Assembly: GCF_003253005.1 (NCBI RefSeq)
Contig: NZ_QEPZ01000002.1
Location: 248,001-312,000 of the forward strand
Length of the DNA stretch: 64,000 bases
Source of the DNA: Haemophilus parainfluenzae
GTDB taxonomy: Bacteria; Pseudomonadota; Gammaproteobacteria; Enterobacterales; Pasteurellaceae
Direction: 5' to 3'
Shown here: positions 43,343-50,102 of the stretch, one piece after another
How positions within the stretch are numbered: position 1 is the first letter of the stretch
Layout: each line of letters begins with the position of its first letter
Translations under genes and position numbers: made by a program
Notes under the pieces: generated by a model
Told to the model about the DNA's origin: nothing
Database searches by the model: none
What the model saw: only the letters and a program-made list of their open reading frames with translations

Positions 43343-43347
43343 ATCTT

Positions 43348-43557
43348 ATGAACAAAACAGAAAACTTAAATCCTCAACAAAAACTAATCTCTGGTGAAAT
43401 CGCTTGCCATATTGTTGGCTTTGGTCGCACCAAACTCAATGAGCTTGTAAAAGCTAAAAAATTTCCTCAACCAATCCGCTTTTCACAAAACTTTGTCCGC
43501 TGGGATTTAGATGAAGTGAATCAATGGATTGAAGAACAAAAGGCAGCACGTGCTTAA
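43348..43557 (+). CDS. alpA: AlpA family regulator/excisionase
   Basis: Small MerR-like winged-helix protein of the AlpA family. In Gram-negative PICIs AlpA is the main activator of the island, and in other elements it helps excision. The 69 aa have the family pattern GFGRTKLNELVKAKKFPQP followed by RFSQNFVRWDLDEVNQWIEE. It is preceded by a 13-bp inverted repeat and begins the run of small early genes leading to the primase. The likely binding site is upstream of its own operon. Confidence 0.88.
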   Translation: MNKTENLNPQQKLISGEIACHIVGFGRTKLNELVKAKKFPQPIRFSQNFVRWDLDEVNQWIEEQKAARA

Positions 43558-43572
43558 TTAATGGAGGAAATA

Positions 43573-43917
43573 ATGACTACAAGACTAATGACAATCGCTA
43601 AAGAACTTATTTTAAAACCGAAAACAGGTATTAGTGAGAAAGAAAGTTATTTCAACGTTCATTTCCTCAATGCTCGCAATGAGGTCAATGAGATTGAAAG
43701 AATTTTAGGGATTGAATTGAACCGAGAACGTGAGGTTAGTCAGACTGGAAAACTGTTTACCCGCTATATGCTTGCTAATGCGGAACAGGTGGAAAGAGTT
43801 GCCAGTTTATACAACCAAAAACTAGCAGCAAAACAAGCTAAAGGGAAACTTCTTGATGAATATCCCATTTCACCCGCGCAAATAAATCAAGTTATTGATG
43901 CGCATTTTAAGCAATAG
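43573..43917 (+). CDS. Satellite early protein, unknown (114 aa)
   Basis: No family recognised. The start is ATG 43573 because GGAGG lies five bases upstream; the in-frame ATG at 43561 overlaps that site. The protein is helical and charged, with LNARNEVNEIERILGIELNR (about residues 30-50) and YMLANAEQVERVASLYNQKL. It could be a small DNA-binding or accessory replication protein. It follows alpA after 15 bp and is probably co-transcribed with it. A CGCCGC/GCGGCG hairpin follows (43928-43952). Confidence 0.55.
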   Translation: MTTRLMTIAKELILKPKTGISEKESYFNVHFLNARNEVNEIERILGIELNREREVSQTGKLFTRYMLANAEQVERVASLYNQKLAAKQAKGKLLDEYPISPAQINQVIDAHFKQ

Positions 43918-44013
43918 AAAAGACAAACGCCGCAAGGCTCTCCCAAGCGGCGTATTCAACCTTAAGAATCTCTCAAAAGGTAAATCTCAAAATCAATACG
44001 AGGACTTAAAAAC

Positions 44014-44640
44014 ATGAAGAAAATCACCATGAATTTAAATCATGTATATTTTAATCAATATGAAATATTTTTCAAGTTGTTTTTGATTGAAATTGCTTTA
44101 CAAACCACAGTTAATTTTGGCATCATGAACACGCAATCAGAAAAAGTGATTGCCAGCCGTGGAAAGCTGAACTATTCAACATTGGCGAACGACAGCACGC
44201 CACAGAACCGTGCTTTTTTTGTTCGTGACATTCGCACACCAAAAGAATATGCGGATTTTGTTTTACATATAAATCCAATCATTCTCTCAATGGTAGAGCG
44301 TAATAAGCCGTCTATGACGGGCTGTCTTCCAATGTTGGCAGTTTTCCACCTTGTTACGTTCTACCGCCCGACCGTGGAAAGTCTAGCGGTAGTTCCTGAA
44401 AATATAACATTGGAACTTACGCAAATGTATCAATTCATCTTCGCGGCCATTCGCCGTACTGATTTATCAAATCACCTTCAAAAAATCCGTATCACCGCTG
44501 ATAGCGAACGCAACGCACGCGCTAAGCTTGCCCGCGAGTTCGTCTTAGTTCTTGCTGGAAGAATCAATCTTCAATCAGACCGCACTTTATCAGCAAATAC
44601 TTTCCCTTCAATCTCTTTCGCGGAGGTGGCTCATGACTAA
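44014..44640 (+). CDS. Satellite early protein, unknown (208 aa)
   Basis: Unrecognised. A start at 44014 has a distant GAGG; an in-frame ATG at 44125 (MNTQSEKVIASRGKLNYSTL) would remove a hydrophobic N-terminal stretch (FFKLFLIEIAL) and may be the true start. The remainder is soluble, with FVRDIRTPKEYADFVLHINP and AFHLVTFYRP-like motifs and a basic C-terminal part. Its last codons overlap the next ATG in the context GGAGGTGGCTCATGACTAAC, also found at the end of the frame at 44875-45060. No function can be assigned. Confidence 0.5.
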   Translation: MKKITMNLNHVYFNQYEIFFKLFLIEIALQTTVNFGIMNTQSEKVIASRGKLNYSTLANDSTPQNRAFFVRDIRTPKEYADFVLHINPIILSMVERNKPSMTGCLPMLAVFHLVTFYRPTVESLAVVPENITLELTQMYQFIFAAIRRTDLSNHLQKIRITADSERNARAKLAREFVLVLAGRINLQSDRTLSANTFPSISFAEVAHD

Positions 44641-44878
44641 CAAAACTCCTACACATTGCGCCATTCCGATGGCCAAAGTGGGCAAACTTCATAGTTCTAT
44701 CCGCAGAGCGAAAGCAATTTTGGCATTAATTCGGAACGATGGGGCGGATATGGATTTAGAAGGCTTTTATACAAGCGAAGAAATTATCCGAGCCGCCTTA
44801 TCTGCGATTGATGATTATTTAGAGCAAGCGGAGCAATCCTCAACAGTAGATTTTTATTTCACGAAAGGGGGCGAATGA
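44633..44878 (+). CDS. Small satellite protein, unknown (81 aa)
   Basis: Start at ATG 44633 with GGAGG seven bases upstream, overlapping the previous stop by 8 bp. The sequence MTNKTPTHCAIPMAKVGKL leads into a helical segment (IRRAKAILALIRNDGADMDL) and an acidic end (IIRAALSAIDDYLEQAEQS). It resembles the short helical ORFs often found between alpA and primase in PICIs and P4-like elements. The next gene starts within its stop codon. Confidence 0.5.
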   Translation: MTNKTPTHCAIPMAKVGKLHSSIRRAKAILALIRNDGADMDLEGFYTSEEIIRAALSAIDDYLEQAEQSSTVDFYFTKGGE

Positions 44879-45060
44879 TGAAGCAATTAGACGCAATGGA
44901 CGAAATCACAAAAAATCTTGCCCAAGCGGAAGCCATTTTGCTTATGGTGGATAACAACACAAGGGAGAAAGCATTAAGCGATTCACTTTGGGCGGTGCGA
45001 GATCTGATTGTGCGGACTAAAGACGCAGTGAATGTACTTTGGGAGGTGGCTCATGACTAA
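44875..45060 (+). CDS. Small satellite protein, unknown (61 aa)
   Basis: Starts at ATG 44875 or 44878, overlapping the previous TGA, with AAAGGGGG upstream. The 61 aa are helical (MKQLDAMDEITKNLAQAEAI) and end WEVAHD, the same EVAHD ending as the 208-aa protein at 44014-44640. The ending is shared because both use the same ribosome-binding module for the next gene. Length and AILLMVDNN-type spacing resemble the 81-aa neighbour, so the two may be diverged duplicates. Confidence 0.5.
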   Translation: MMKQLDAMDEITKNLAQAEAILLMVDNNTREKALSDSLWAVRDLIVRTKDAVNVLWEVAHD

Positions 45061-45478
45061 CTGCATTATCCAAGTAGAACAATGTCAGCTTGAAATGTTA
45101 AAGCTCCATATTGATGGACTAGGACAAGTAGAAAGCACGCTCTTAGCATTATCAATTAACCCTGATTTATTCAATGAGATGGATTCTTTTGATATCGCAA
45201 ACACTATCAAAGGCATCAAAAAACTATTGAGTTATATCAAGGTTGATATGGAAGAACGCATTGAGTTTATTGAGAAAAAAGCTTTACCGTTAAATTTGCC
45301 TTATAAGTTGTATTTTGTCTATGACGATGGCAGCAAGGTTAATCAAGGAGTTTATGGCTCTTTAGAATGTGCTGAACAAGATAAGAAAAAATATGAAAGC
45401 GAGATAGGAACCCGCCATAGTAATGGGCGTATTTTAAAAACTATCACAATTTTATGGGGTAACGGCAATGAAATCTAA
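45053..45478 (+). CDS. Satellite protein, unknown (141 aa)
   Basis: Start at ATG 45053, in the repeated context GGAGGTGGCTCATGACTAAC. The sequence MTNCIIQVEQCQLEMLKLHI continues into a helical half and a C-terminal half that looks like a small beta domain (PYKLYFVYDDGSKVNQGVYG). No family recognised. It overlaps the preceding gene by 8 bp and the next by 11 bp. Confidence 0.5.
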   Translation: MTNCIIQVEQCQLEMLKLHIDGLGQVESTLLALSINPDLFNEMDSFDIANTIKGIKKLLSYIKVDMEERIEFIEKKALPLNLPYKLYFVYDDGSKVNQGVYGSLECAEQDKKKYESEIGTRHSNGRILKTITILWGNGNEI

Positions 45479-45668
45479 GCAAATCAAATCATTTAAAGAG
45501 CCATATGTACCGACACCGGAGCAATTAGAAAAAGCCTGTAAACGTATTAGACAATTCTTAGCCTTCGCAGAGGATTATCTACACACAGGACACTACAAAG
45601 GACTAGAGGCTTCAATCGAGCAAATTAAGAAAGCAGCGACAATCAGAAGGGGGAAAGTAAATGCGTAA
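45468..45668 (+). CDS. Small satellite protein, unknown (66 aa)
   Basis: A basic 66-aa protein, MKSKQIKSFKEPYVPTPEQL, followed by a helical segment RIRQFLAFAEDYLHTGHYKG and a Lys/Arg-rich end. It overlaps the genes on both sides by 11 and 8 bp. GGGGTAACGGC precedes the start. Probably translated by coupling. Function unknown. Confidence 0.45.
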   Translation: MKSKQIKSFKEPYVPTPEQLEKACKRIRQFLAFAEDYLHTGHYKGLEASIEQIKKAATIRRGKVNA

Positions 45669-46041
45669 ACAAACATTAAAAAGAAAAGTTAAAGGTAAAG
45701 AGCCATTCAATCCGTTAATGACGAAATATTCTCAACTTTCGCGCCAATTTCAACTAATCCTAGATAGTAACAAACGATGCCTTGAAGTTTATCCGGACGA
45801 GTTTCATCACAAAGTGAAATTCCGTAATGAACTAGCCGATTTAGTAATTAGATTAAAAGCTGGCTCAAAGTTACTTAATGAAATGGCTAAGTCGCAAGGT
45901 GCGGAAATTAAAGATAAGTACGGAGCGTTAAAGGGGTTTAATCAAGCAAATAACTACTTAATCCATAAGTTTGTTGAAGTAGTAGAGCAGATTGAACAGT
46001 TACAGATTGAAAGAATTGAATTACAAAAAGGGAGTAAATAA
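45661..46041 (+). CDS. Basic satellite protein, unknown (126 aa)
   Basis: A strongly basic helical protein, MRKQTLKRKVKGKEPFNPLM at the start, then RQFQLILDSNKRCLEVYPDE and a coiled C-terminus (HKFVEVVEQIEQLQIERIEL). GGGGGAAAGTAA provides the ribosome-binding site. The charge pattern fits a nucleic-acid-binding accessory protein, but no family is recognised. It ends one base before the next start context. Confidence 0.5.
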   Translation: MRKQTLKRKVKGKEPFNPLMTKYSQLSRQFQLILDSNKRCLEVYPDEFHHKVKFRNELADLVIRLKAGSKLLNEMAKSQGAEIKDKYGALKGFNQANNYLIHKFVEVVEQIEQLQIERIELQKGSK

Positions 46042-46042
46042 C

Positions 46043-46468
46043 ATGAAAATCGATATTAATCGCTTAAACGAAACAGAATTCACCGCAATCACCTCGAGAG
46101 TAAGACAACGACAAGGGGAAGAAGTAAGCACTATTCCTTACACTATGGCTTGCGTTGTTGAATTAGCTGATGTTTTCAGAACTTTCACCCCAGAACAGTG
46201 TGCGGCATTGATGCGGGTAAGAAATGAACTCTTCTTCCTTCGTATTTATCTTGATGAAATGATATCTAAAGCATCAGTATGTCAGCCGCCAGTAAGTGCT
46301 ATGAGTGATGAAGATGCTGTAATTAAAGGATTATCTTTGGCGGCTATGGATGGACTGTTTGAAATTCTCTCAACTTTACAAAATGCGGCAGACGCCCGAT
46401 TAGCTGAATCAATGCCGAATGGTTATAAGTATGTAGATGTAGGGGGAAAAGATGACAAACTTAATTAA
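46043..46468 (+). CDS. Satellite protein, unknown (141 aa)
   Basis: Start at ATG 46043 with GGGAG upstream; a longer frame from 45992 overlaps the previous gene and is not favoured. The sequence opens MKIDINRLNETEFTAITSRV and has PYTMACVVELADVFRTFTPE and a Cys-containing middle (KASVCQPPVSAMSDEDAV). It is helical and soluble. It overlaps the primase gene by 17 bp, so its translation may set primase levels. Function unknown. Confidence 0.5.
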   Translation: MKIDINRLNETEFTAITSRVRQRQGEEVSTIPYTMACVVELADVFRTFTPEQCAALMRVRNELFFLRIYLDEMISKASVCQPPVSAMSDEDAVIKGLSLAAMDGLFEILSTLQNAADARLAESMPNGYKYVDVGGKDDKLN

Positions 46469-48230
46469 AGCCCCAAATTTTAAAAAACAAGATCAATCTG
46501 GGGAAAGTGAAGTAATCATCTGCTTAGGTGTTCAAGCGTGGGATATAGCAAAACATATCGAAGAAAGCACGCTAAGCAGAGATGAGCAAATCTTAAACTC
46601 AATTATTCAAGCGGATGGGAAATATCCTTGCGTTGTAGTAGATGACTTAAGCAAAGTGGATAATTTACTTATCGCGCCAAAGAATAGCCGATATATCCGA
46701 TTGATAAGAGCGAATAACGCGCAAAATATCAAAGAGGAATTATTAGAAAAAGTTTATGTGAATATTGCTCAAAATACCGTAGCAGAGAGCGTTATTTATT
46801 GTGATGAAAGCGGTCGATTAATAAGTGATGTAAGTCGCTATATTAAGCGAATTAGACAGGGAGAAAGCTATCACGGGAAACTTATTGATAAAACAGAACC
46901 GCTATTGTCAAATGGCGATGCTACGAATAAGAAAGCACGTGCCTTCGCTAAATGGCTGAATTTAGATCTTACGGTTGGACGACAAGACAAAAAATTCCGT
47001 CATTATAATGGCGCAGTATGGGAGCCGTTAGATGATGATTTATTTGAGAGTGCGACTAAGTTGTTTGACGAGTTCAACATTTCTTATAGTGCTAATTCTC
47101 TTAATTCTTTAATTGAAACTATGAAGGCTCAAACGCAAAGATTCGGTGAGCAAAAAAATGAGTTACTGGCTTTTCAAAATGGCGTATTAAATCGCACTAC
47201 TTTGGAATTTACGCCACACGTTAAGGAAAACTGGCTAACTACGCTTATTCCGCATGATTATAGAAATCAACAGGAAAGCACACCTTGCTTTGATAACTGG
47301 CTGGATTTTGTCTGTAATGGGGATAAGGATAAAGCCGATAGCATTTTAGCCGCTCTTTATGCGATTTTAACCAATCGTCATGACTGGCAAATGTTTTTTG
47401 AAATCACCGGCGAAGGAGGAAGTGGAAAATCGGTATTTGCTAAACTTGCTGAACTTTTAGCGGGTGAAGGTAACACCGAAACAGGGGAGCTAGCTAAGTT
47501 AGATGATGAGCTGGGGCGCGGTCGTTTTGTATTTAAAACGTTGATTATATGCCCTGAGCAATCTCGTTACGGTGGCGATGGTAGCGGATTAAAGAGTATT
47601 AGCGGCGGTGATAAAGTAAGCGTTAGAACTTTATATAGCAATGCTTACACGGCAGTAATTAAAGCTATTGTCTTGATAGTTAATAATGACCCGACAAGTT
47701 TCACAGATCGAGCTGGAGGCATAGAAAGACGTCGCGTTAGTTTTGCTTTCAATAGAGTTGTGCCGCAAAATGAGCGAGACCCATTATTCTTTAGTAAGCT
47801 AAAAGCAGAAGTTAGCGGGATTATATATAAGCTAATTCATAAGTTTGAAAATCCTGATTTAGCAAAAAAAGCACTGATTCGACAAATGAAAAGTGAAGAA
47901 TCTATCGCGATTAAATCTAAGTCAGATCCTATTACTGAATTTTGCGGATACTTCGAAACAATAGCAGAATGCCGCGGCTTATATGTTGGTAATGCAATGA
48001 CTGGAAGTTGGAGAACGCATTTATATAAAGCTTATTTAGATTTTGTAGAGGCTAGCAAAATAAAATACCCATTATCCTTAAGTTCTTTTCGGGATTCTGT
48101 TAAGCAAGGATTAGCGCAGCATAACAATATCAACGAATACCGCAGAAAAAAGACTAATAGCGGATATATTACAAACGTTATTTTCAAAAATGCGGAAGAA
48201 TTCAAGAGAGAATTCGGCTGTGATAAATAA
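46452..48230 (+). CDS. P4-type primase-helicase (replication initiator)
   Basis: Large replication protein of the P4 alpha/D5 class. The C-terminal half is an SF3 helicase: Walker A ITGEGGSGKSVF (about residue 318), Walker B FKTLIICPEQSR and the sensor region AIVLIVNNDPTSFTDRAGG followed by ERRRVSF. The N-terminal part (1-200) is less clear and may hold the primase/origin-binding functions. DUF5906/D5-N type linkers (FLAFQNGVLN-like stretch at LLAFQNGVLNRTTLEF) are present. Iterons lie just downstream and at the other end of the element. It should allow autonomous replication after excision. Confidence 0.87.
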   Translation: MTNLIKAPNFKKQDQSGESEVIICLGVQAWDIAKHIEESTLSRDEQILNSIIQADGKYPCVVVDDLSKVDNLLIAPKNSRYIRLIRANNAQNIKEELLEKVYVNIAQNTVAESVIYCDESGRLISDVSRYIKRIRQGESYHGKLIDKTEPLLSNGDATNKKARAFAKWLNLDLTVGRQDKKFRHYNGAVWEPLDDDLFESATKLFDEFNISYSANSLNSLIETMKAQTQRFGEQKNELLAFQNGVLNRTTLEFTPHVKENWLTTLIPHDYRNQQESTPCFDNWLDFVCNGDKDKADSILAALYAILTNRHDWQMFFEITGEGGSGKSVFAKLAELLAGEGNTETGELAKLDDELGRGRFVFKTLIICPEQSRYGGDGSGLKSISGGDKVSVRTLYSNAYTAVIKAIVLIVNNDPTSFTDRAGGIERRRVSFAFNRVVPQNERDPLFFSKLKAEVSGIIYKLIHKFENPDLAKKALIRQMKSEESIAIKSKSDPITEFCGYFETIAECRGLYVGNAMTGSWRTHLYKAYLDFVEASKIKYPLSLSSFRDSVKQGLAQHNNINEYRRKKTNSGYITNVIFKNAEEFKREFGCDK

Positions 48231-48248
48231 TGTAATAAAACGAGTTAA

Positions 48249-48267
48249 GGGGCGAAAGCCCCTTTTT
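48249..48267 (+). terminator. Terminator after primase
   Basis: GGGGC-GAAA-GCCCC hairpin and five T, identical to the one after the capsid gene. Confidence 0.85.
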
Positions 48268-48271
48268 ATAT

Positions 48272-48361
48272 GTTCACTAAAAAAGTGAACGGTTTGGAAA
48301 TTCTGTTCACTGGCTAAATGATTGATTTTAAAATAAAAATGAAGAAGTGAACAGAGTGAAC
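48272..48361. repeat. GTTCAC/GTGAAC repeats after primase
   Basis: Five half-site copies in mixed orientation at 48272, 48285, 48305, 48347 and 48356, the first two forming an inverted pair. They match the core of the GTTCACC array at 33737-33847. Together they look like the two-site ori/crr layout of P4. Confidence 0.6.
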
Positions 48362-48390
48362 ACCCTTTAGAAAACTTTTAATCTTTCTCT

Positions 48391-49608
48391 CTACGCATTT
48401 TCTTTTTCGCATTGCTCCACAAAATCACTCCATAATTGCATCACAGGGCGGCGGAGTTCTACATAATCGTAACGGTTATACGCCTGACTTGTTTTATTCC
48501 CAATGCTATGAGCAAGACAACTTTCAGCAATACGGAAATCAACTTGTCTATCTTCTAAAAACGTTCTAGCTATCGATCTCAATCCGTGCGCATTTTGAAT
48601 TCCTTTGTAACCTATTTTTCTCAATGCGTTAGATATTAGTTCGTTGCTAGCTGATTGGTTAGGTTTGTGGTAGTGAGAAAATACGAATTTGTCATCACCT
48701 GTTATAGGTTTCAATTCTTTCAGAATATCCATCATTAAAGACGAAAGAGGAACAATGTGCGGAAATGCTCCTTGTCTTGTTTTTTTCATTTTTTCGGCTG
48801 GGATAGTCCATAACTTTTTATCAAAATCAATTTCAGACCATTCAACAGAAACCGCCTCAGACGGACGAACCATAGAAAGTAATTGCCAGCGAAACAAAAC
48901 CTTTGTTAGATAATCTCTACTTGAATTTTTAAAATCTCGCAATAGTTTCGGCAATTCTTCCGGTTTGATTGCTGGATGATGTTTTTGAGGTTTTTTATGG
49001 TAAGCATCAGAGGCTTTTAAGCATGAGTTAAAAGGAATTAAGCCGATTGTTACCGCATAATTTAAAATCTGATTAGAGAGATTTAATAAGCGGTGCAGCG
49101 TATCATTGACATCTTTTTCATTTGCTGCTCTGACGGCTTTAATCAGCAAAGGGGAAGTAATCTGATCGATAGGGTAATTCCCAATAATCGGGAATAGATG
49201 ATTTTCTAATCTTGCCCAATTTTTTTTCATTGTGCTTTGTTTTACTTCTTTGTTTCTTTTTTCTTTCCAAAGTAAAGCGACTTTATAGAAAGTATTGTCG
49301 TTCTGGCCGTTTTTAATCAGTTCTTGTTCTCTTATGTATTCTTGCGGATCGATGCTTTGAGCGAGTAGGGCGCGATATTCTTCGCGTTTTTGGCGAGCTT
49401 GCGCAAGTGTTATAGCTGGATAAGTTCCAATAGTAAAAGATGTGCGTTTATTTGTTACTGGGTGATAATAATTAAAAATCCAAGCCTTAGCACCAGTAGG
49501 CTTAATGCGTAAAAAAAGACCGTTACCATCACTTAGATTGTATTCTTTATCCTTTGTTTTCGCTTTATCTACTTCGGTATTTGTAAGCGGTTTAGTAACA
49601 CGAGGCAT
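48391..49608 (-). CDS. int: Tyrosine integrase (P4 family)
   Basis: Site-specific recombinase that inserts the satellite at tRNA-Val. The 405 aa include the N-terminal DUF4102-type arm-binding domain (LSDGNGLFLRIKPTGAKAWI, residues about 26-45), a core-binding domain, and a catalytic domain with Arg in MVRPSEAVSVEW, HGLRS and Tyr in QAYNRYDY. The usual second conserved His is in LAHSIG. It is read leftwards and lies 192 bp from the tRNA 3' end. Arm repeats lie directly upstream of its start. H. influenzae has a related cryptic integrase next to pykA, as I recall. Confidence 0.93.
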   Translation of the reverse strand: MPRVTKPLTNTEVDKAKTKDKEYNLSDGNGLFLRIKPTGAKAWIFNYYHPVTNKRTSFTIGTYPAITLAQARQKREEYRALLAQSIDPQEYIREQELIKNGQNDNTFYKVALLWKEKRNKEVKQSTMKKNWARLENHLFPIIGNYPIDQITSPLLIKAVRAANEKDVNDTLHRLLNLSNQILNYAVTIGLIPFNSCLKASDAYHKKPQKHHPAIKPEELPKLLRDFKNSSRDYLTKVLFRWQLLSMVRPSEAVSVEWSEIDFDKKLWTIPAEKMKKTRQGAFPHIVPLSSLMMDILKELKPITGDDKFVFSHYHKPNQSASNELISNALRKIGYKGIQNAHGLRSIARTFLEDRQVDFRIAESCLAHSIGNKTSQAYNRYDYVELRRPVMQLWSDFVEQCEKENA

Positions 49609-49622
49609 CGTTTTTCCTTAGT

Positions 49623-49677
49623 TTTAGTAACAAGATTTTTCGAAGTTTATCACCTTGTTACTAAACTTGTTACTAAA
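49623..49677. other. Integrase arm-type repeats, right end
   Basis: Two abutting CTTGTTACTAAA copies (49654-49665, 49666-49677) and one inverted copy TTTAGTAACAAG (49623-49634), just upstream of int. The pair is repeated at 33628-33651. Confidence 0.7.
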
Positions 49678-49750
49678 AAATGCGGTTAAAGACAATTAAA
49701 TCTGATTGGTAGCGATAAGTGAAAGGGCTGAGAAGCCTTGAAAATACTAG

Positions 49751-49786
49751 GAAAAACAAAACCCCGCGAGTAGTTTCACGGGGCTG
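49751..49786 (-). terminator. Terminator C downstream of tRNA-Val
   Basis: CCCCG / CGGGG-centred hairpin (49762-49783); on the reverse strand it runs into TTTTGTTTTT. It lies on the satellite side of the junction and probably restores termination for the tRNA gene. Confidence 0.7.
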
Positions 49787-49799
49787 TGTTTAGGGTAAA

Positions 49800-49876
49800 T
49801 GGTGCGACTAGCTGGACTCGAACCAGTGACCCCCACCATGTCAAGGTGGTGCTCTAACCAACTGAGCTATAGTCGC
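49800..49876 (-). tRNA. tRNA-Val (anticodon GAC)
   Basis: Reverse-strand 77-nt cloverleaf starting GCGACTATAGCTCAG and ending TAGTCGCACCA, with anticodon loop TTGACAT (GAC) and the standard GGTTCGAGTCC T-arm. The CCA is encoded. It serves as attachment site for the satellite. The promoter on the reverse strand has TTGTTT (49921-49916), 17-bp spacer and TATCAT (49898-49893). Confidence 0.95.
49806..49822. other. attR of the satellite in tRNA-Val
   Basis: GACTAGCTGGACTCGAA in the tRNA acceptor/T-arm region; the first nine bases are identical to attL at 33561. Integration here keeps the tRNA sequence intact. Confidence 0.65.
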
Positions 49877-49996
49877 GTAAAAGATGTGGCAGATGATAAA
49901 CAGTTTTAATGATGAAAACAAGGGGATTTGTTTTAAGTTAAATTTAGCTGCTAAAAAAATAACCAAAATTTGTTGTAAAAACTCTCAGTGCTTGTT

Positions 49997-50025
49997 TTGA
50001 TTTTGCAGTGGTTTAAGCGTATAAT
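49997..50025 (+). promoter_or_regulatory. pykA promoter
   Basis: TTGATT (49997-50002), 17-bp spacer, TATAAT (50020-50025), 78 bp before the pykA ATG. A near-consensus sigma-70 promoter. Confidence 0.7.
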
Positions 50026-50102
50026 GCGCGACGGTTTTTATCTCGGATGAGCCGAAATTAAAAAAGCTTTTTTAAATTGTAACTATTTGTGGAGTTTAGA
50101 TA

